Notes under the pieces: model-generated
What the model was told of the DNA's origin: nothing
What the model saw: the letters and a program-made list of their open reading frames with translations, nothing else
Database searches by the model: none
DNA from: Oscillospiraceae bacterium
GTDB lineage: Bacteria; Bacillota; Clostridia; Oscillospirales; Acutalibacteraceae
Direction: 5' to 3'
Assembly (NCBI GenBank): GCA_009783605.1
Contig: WRDE01000140.1
Coordinates: 1-6,045, forward strand
Length of the DNA: 6,045 nucleotides
Shown: positions 4,316 to 6,045 of the stretch, piece by piece
How positions within the stretch are numbered: the first letter of the stretch is position 1
Layout: every line of letters starts with the position of its first letter
Position numbers and translations under genes: made by a program

Positions 4316-4365
4316 GGGTGGGCGCTTCGGCTTTTATCCGATGTGATGAAACTCGGAGCCCACCC
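4316..4365 (-). promoter_or_regulatory. Hairpin directly after infA stop codon
   Basis: GGGTGGGC (4316-4323) and GCCCACCC (4358-4365) pair perfectly over 8 bp around a 34-nt loop. In the transcript the first arm begins at the base after the infA TGA. Only two bases separate this stem from the palindrome at 4293-4313, so the pair may stack. There is no terminator T-run. A processing or stabilising role is plausible. Confidence 0.5.
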
Positions 4366-4584
4366 TCATTTGCTCCGCCAGGTGATGCGTCCTTTGGTCA
4401 GATCATACGGCGACATCTCCACCGTGACCTTGTCACCCGGCAAAATCCGGATATAGTTCATCCGCAGCTTGCCGGAGATATGCGCCAGAATACGATGACC
4501 GTTGGAAAGCTCCACCTGAAAATTGGCGTTCGGCAGCGCTTCGACTACGACGCCTTCCAGTTCTATTACGTCATCTTTAGCCAT
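4366..4584 (-). CDS. infA: Translation initiation factor IF-1
   Basis: A 72-residue IF-1, exactly the usual length. It is a single OB-fold (S1-like) protein that binds the 30S A site during initiation together with IF-2 and IF-3. The family core is clear: IELEGVVVEALPNANFQVEL, then NGHRILAHISGKLRMNYIRI, then LPGDKVTVEMSPYDLTKGRI, closing with TWRSK. GGAG (4593-4590) lies 5 nt before the ATG. It follows map by 44 nt. In many Firmicutes a small KOW-domain gene lies between map and infA; there is no room for it here. Identity is certain. Confidence 0.98.
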   Translation of the reverse strand: MAKDDVIELEGVVVEALPNANFQVELSNGHRILAHISGKLRMNYIRILPGDKVTVEMSPYDLTKGRITWRSK

Positions 4585-4620
4585 AAAAACTCCAATCTGT
4601 TACGTACGGCATTCTTCACA

Positions 4621-4637
4621 GCGCAGTTTTACTGCGC
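4621..4637 (-). other. Hairpin spanning the map stop codon
   Basis: GCGCAGT (4621-4627) and ACTGCGC (4631-4637) are perfect 7-bp arms around a 3-nt loop, and the map TAA stop falls at the loop edge. No T-run follows. It may simply protect or mark the end of the map cistron, or reflect chance in GC-rich codons. Confidence 0.4.
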
Positions 4638-5381
4638 GAGGGTCAGAATGACCGGTCCGTTCGCGGTGACGGCGACGGTGTGCTCAAAATGAGCCGATAA
4701 GCTGCCGTCGGCGGTGACCACCGTCCATTTGTCCGGCAGCACTGTCACCTGATAGCCGCCGGCATTGACCATCGGTTCAATGGCCAGCGTCATCCCCGGG
4801 ACCAACCGCGGGCCGCGTCCGGGGGTACCGAAATTGGGAACGCCGGGATCCTCGTGCAGGGCCGTGCCTACTCCGTGGCCGACAAACTGCCGTACCACCG
4901 AGTACCCACGGTCCTCGACATACCGCTGTACCGCGGCGCTGATGTCCCCCACTCTGCCGCCTGACTGCGCCGCCGCGATCCCCTCGTAAAGGGAGCCTTC
5001 GGTGGCCTCAAGCAGCGCTTTCGCGTCCGGTGAGATGTCTCCGGCCGCAAAGGTGGCGGCGTTGTCGCCGTGGTATCCGTCCAGCAACGCGCCGACGTCG
5101 ATACTGACGATATCGCCGTTTTTGATGACGGTGTGCTGCGACGGTATGCCGTGGATGACCGTGTTGTTGAGCGAGATACAGGCGCTGGCCGGAAATCCGC
5201 CATATCCGAGGAAGGAAGGGGTAGCCCCCTGGCTCTCGATATACTGCCGGATCAGCCGGTCAAGCGCGGCGGTGTTGACCCCCGGCTCGACCGCTTCTCC
5301 CGCCAGCCGCAGCGCCTTTGCCGCAATGGCGCAGGCGCGTTGCATAAATCCCAGCTCACGGCTGTTTTTAACCGCTATCAT
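4629..5381 (-). CDS. map: Type I methionine aminopeptidase
   Basis: A 250-residue cytosolic enzyme that removes the initiator methionine from new proteins once it is deformylated. It has the pita-bread fold without an N-terminal extension (MetAP-Ia type). The five metal ligands are at the expected places: D95 (SIDVGA), D106 (GYHGDNA), H169 (FVGHGVG), E202 (LAIEPM) and E233 (HFEHTV). The conserved catalytic-site histidines are H77 (VIHGIP) and H176 (ALHEDP). It starts 4 nt after adk, and its Shine-Dalgarno GGAG (5392-5389) is inside the last adk codons, so coupling is likely. The stop codon lies in a short hairpin. Nothing looks missing. Identity is certain. Confidence 0.98.
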   Translation of the reverse strand: MIAVKNSRELGFMQRACAIAAKALRLAGEAVEPGVNTAALDRLIRQYIESQGATPSFLGYGGFPASACISLNNTVIHGIPSQHTVIKNGDIVSIDVGALLDGYHGDNAATFAAGDISPDAKALLEATEGSLYEGIAAAQSGGRVGDISAAVQRYVEDRGYSVVRQFVGHGVGTALHEDPGVPNFGTPGRGPRLVPGMTLAIEPMVNAGGYQVTVLPDKWTVVTADGSLSAHFEHTVAVTANGPVILTLAQ

Positions 5382-5385
5382 GACC

Positions 5386-6015
5386 TTACTCCAGCGCCGC
5401 CAATGTCAGGCGGATGGTGTCGGCCACTTCCTCCTGCCCTTCGACGATATACAGCTTGTCGCTGGCGGCATAGTAGCTTTTCAGCGGTTCGGTCTGCTCG
5501 TGATAGACCGTCAGCCGGTCCTGTACCGTATCGGGATGGTCATCCTTGCGTTGAATCAGGGTATCGCCGCAGCTGTCGCAGACTCCCGTCTCCTTGGGCG
5601 GTTTATACTCAAGATGGTAGGAGCTGCCGCAACCGGGGCAGACACGGCGGCCTGTCATCCGCCGGGCGATGGTCTCGTCCGCGACTTCGATGTCGATAAC
5701 CCGGTCGATCACAACGCCCATGCGGTCAAGCGCCTCGGCCTGCGGGATGGTGCGGGGGAAGCCGTCCAGGATGAATCCGTCTTCACAATCTTTTTCAGCC
5801 AGCCGCTCGCGGATGATGCCGATCACGACATCATCCGGAACCAACTGTCCGGCGTCGACGAATTTTTTGGCTTCGCGCCCCATTCCGCTGCCGCTTTTCA
5901 ACGCTTCGCGGATAATATTGCCTGTGGAGATGGTGGGGATGCTCAAGTGTTTGCTGATAACCTCCGCCTGCGTACCCTTACCGGCCCCAGGCGCCCCCAA
6001 TAAGATTAAGTTCAT
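5386..6015 (-). CDS. adk: Adenylate kinase
   Basis: A 209-residue cytosolic enzyme catalysing ATP + AMP to 2 ADP. The P-loop is GAPGAGKGT (7-15), followed by STGNIIREAL (30-39) of the AMP-binding region and the signature FILDGFPRTIPQAEAL (81-96). The LID domain (about 122-160) carries C126, C129, C146 and C149, the zinc-binding form common in Gram-positive bacteria. RKDDHPDTVQDRL, with its catalytic arginines, follows. AGGAG (6028-6024) lies 8 nt before the ATG. In Firmicutes adk normally follows secY and precedes map. The second half of that order is seen here, and the first is expected just beyond the window. Identity is certain. Confidence 0.98.
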   Translation of the reverse strand: MNLILLGAPGAGKGTQAEVISKHLSIPTISTGNIIREALKSGSGMGREAKKFVDAGQLVPDDVVIGIIRERLAEKDCEDGFILDGFPRTIPQAEALDRMGVVIDRVIDIEVADETIARRMTGRRVCPGCGSSYHLEYKPPKETGVCDSCGDTLIQRKDDHPDTVQDRLTVYHEQTEPLKSYYAASDKLYIVEGQEEVADTIRLTLAALE

Positions 6016-6045
6016 ATTTATCTCTCCTTACATCTCATTGAGAAG
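6016..6045 (-). promoter_or_regulatory. adk leader with ribosome-binding site
   Basis: TAAGGAGAGA (6030-6021) provides the adk Shine-Dalgarno sequence. The 15 nt before it are too short to assign. One frame reads Leu-Leu-Asn-Glu-Met and then TAA at 6030-6028, which could be the end of an upstream gene. secY is expected by gene order, but the residues are not diagnostic. Confidence 0.5.

Noticed and set aside
5002..6003. Long open frame on the plus strand (333 codons) opposite map and adk
   Set aside because: It is antisense to two unmistakable genes, has no recognisable domain, and is explained by the codon pattern of GC-rich genes on the other strand.

Overview
This is a conserved stretch of bacterial chromosome read entirely from the minus strand. 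It holds the 3' part of a large ribosomal-protein operon (the spc/alpha region). In transcription order the genes are adk, map, infA, rpmJ, rpsM, rpsK, rpsD, rpoA and rplQ. A strong intrinsic terminator follows rplQ. Beyond it lies a separately promoted accessory unit: an XRE-type regulator gene, then a small membrane-protein gene cut by the left edge of the window. No plus-strand gene is supported.

The window suggests a Gram-positive anaerobe of class Clostridia, possibly an Oscillospirales/Ruminococcaceae-type member with fairly high GC. This rests on the order adk-map-infA-rpmJ-rpsM-rpsK-rpsD-rpoA-rplQ with rpsD inside the cluster (in Bacillus subtilis it lies elsewhere), strong AGGAGG-like ribosome-binding sites, a four-cysteine LID in adenylate kinase and a four-cysteine S4. 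The genus cannot be fixed from this window.

Layout from right to left: positions 6045-6016 hold only the adk leader and perhaps the last codons of an upstream gene, where secY would be expected. adk (6015-5386) and map (5381-4629) are 4 nt apart and look translationally coupled. infA (4584-4366), rpmJ (4234-4121), rpsM (4015-3647), rpsK (3548-3141), rpsD (3109-2483), rpoA (2259-1306) and rplQ (1175-834) follow. Together they supply nucleotide balance, N-terminal methionine removal, translation initiation, 30S and 50S assembly, and the RNA polymerase alpha subunit. Several gene gaps are long for such an operon: 131 nt infA-rpmJ, 105 rpmJ-rpsM, 98 rpsM-rpsK, 223 rpsD-rpoA and 130 rpoA-rplQ. Each holds its own hairpin or repeat. 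These spacers are the least explained part of the window.

The left end is a self-contained regulatory module. A sigma-A-like promoter has a perfect 7+2+7 dyad over its -10 box, followed by a leader of about 120 nt with a 12-bp stem, the XRE gene, and a small gene whose ribosome-binding site lies in the last two codons of the regulator. Negative autoregulation is the natural reading, but it is an inference. I see no new multi-gene system. The best leads are this module and the structured operon spacers.
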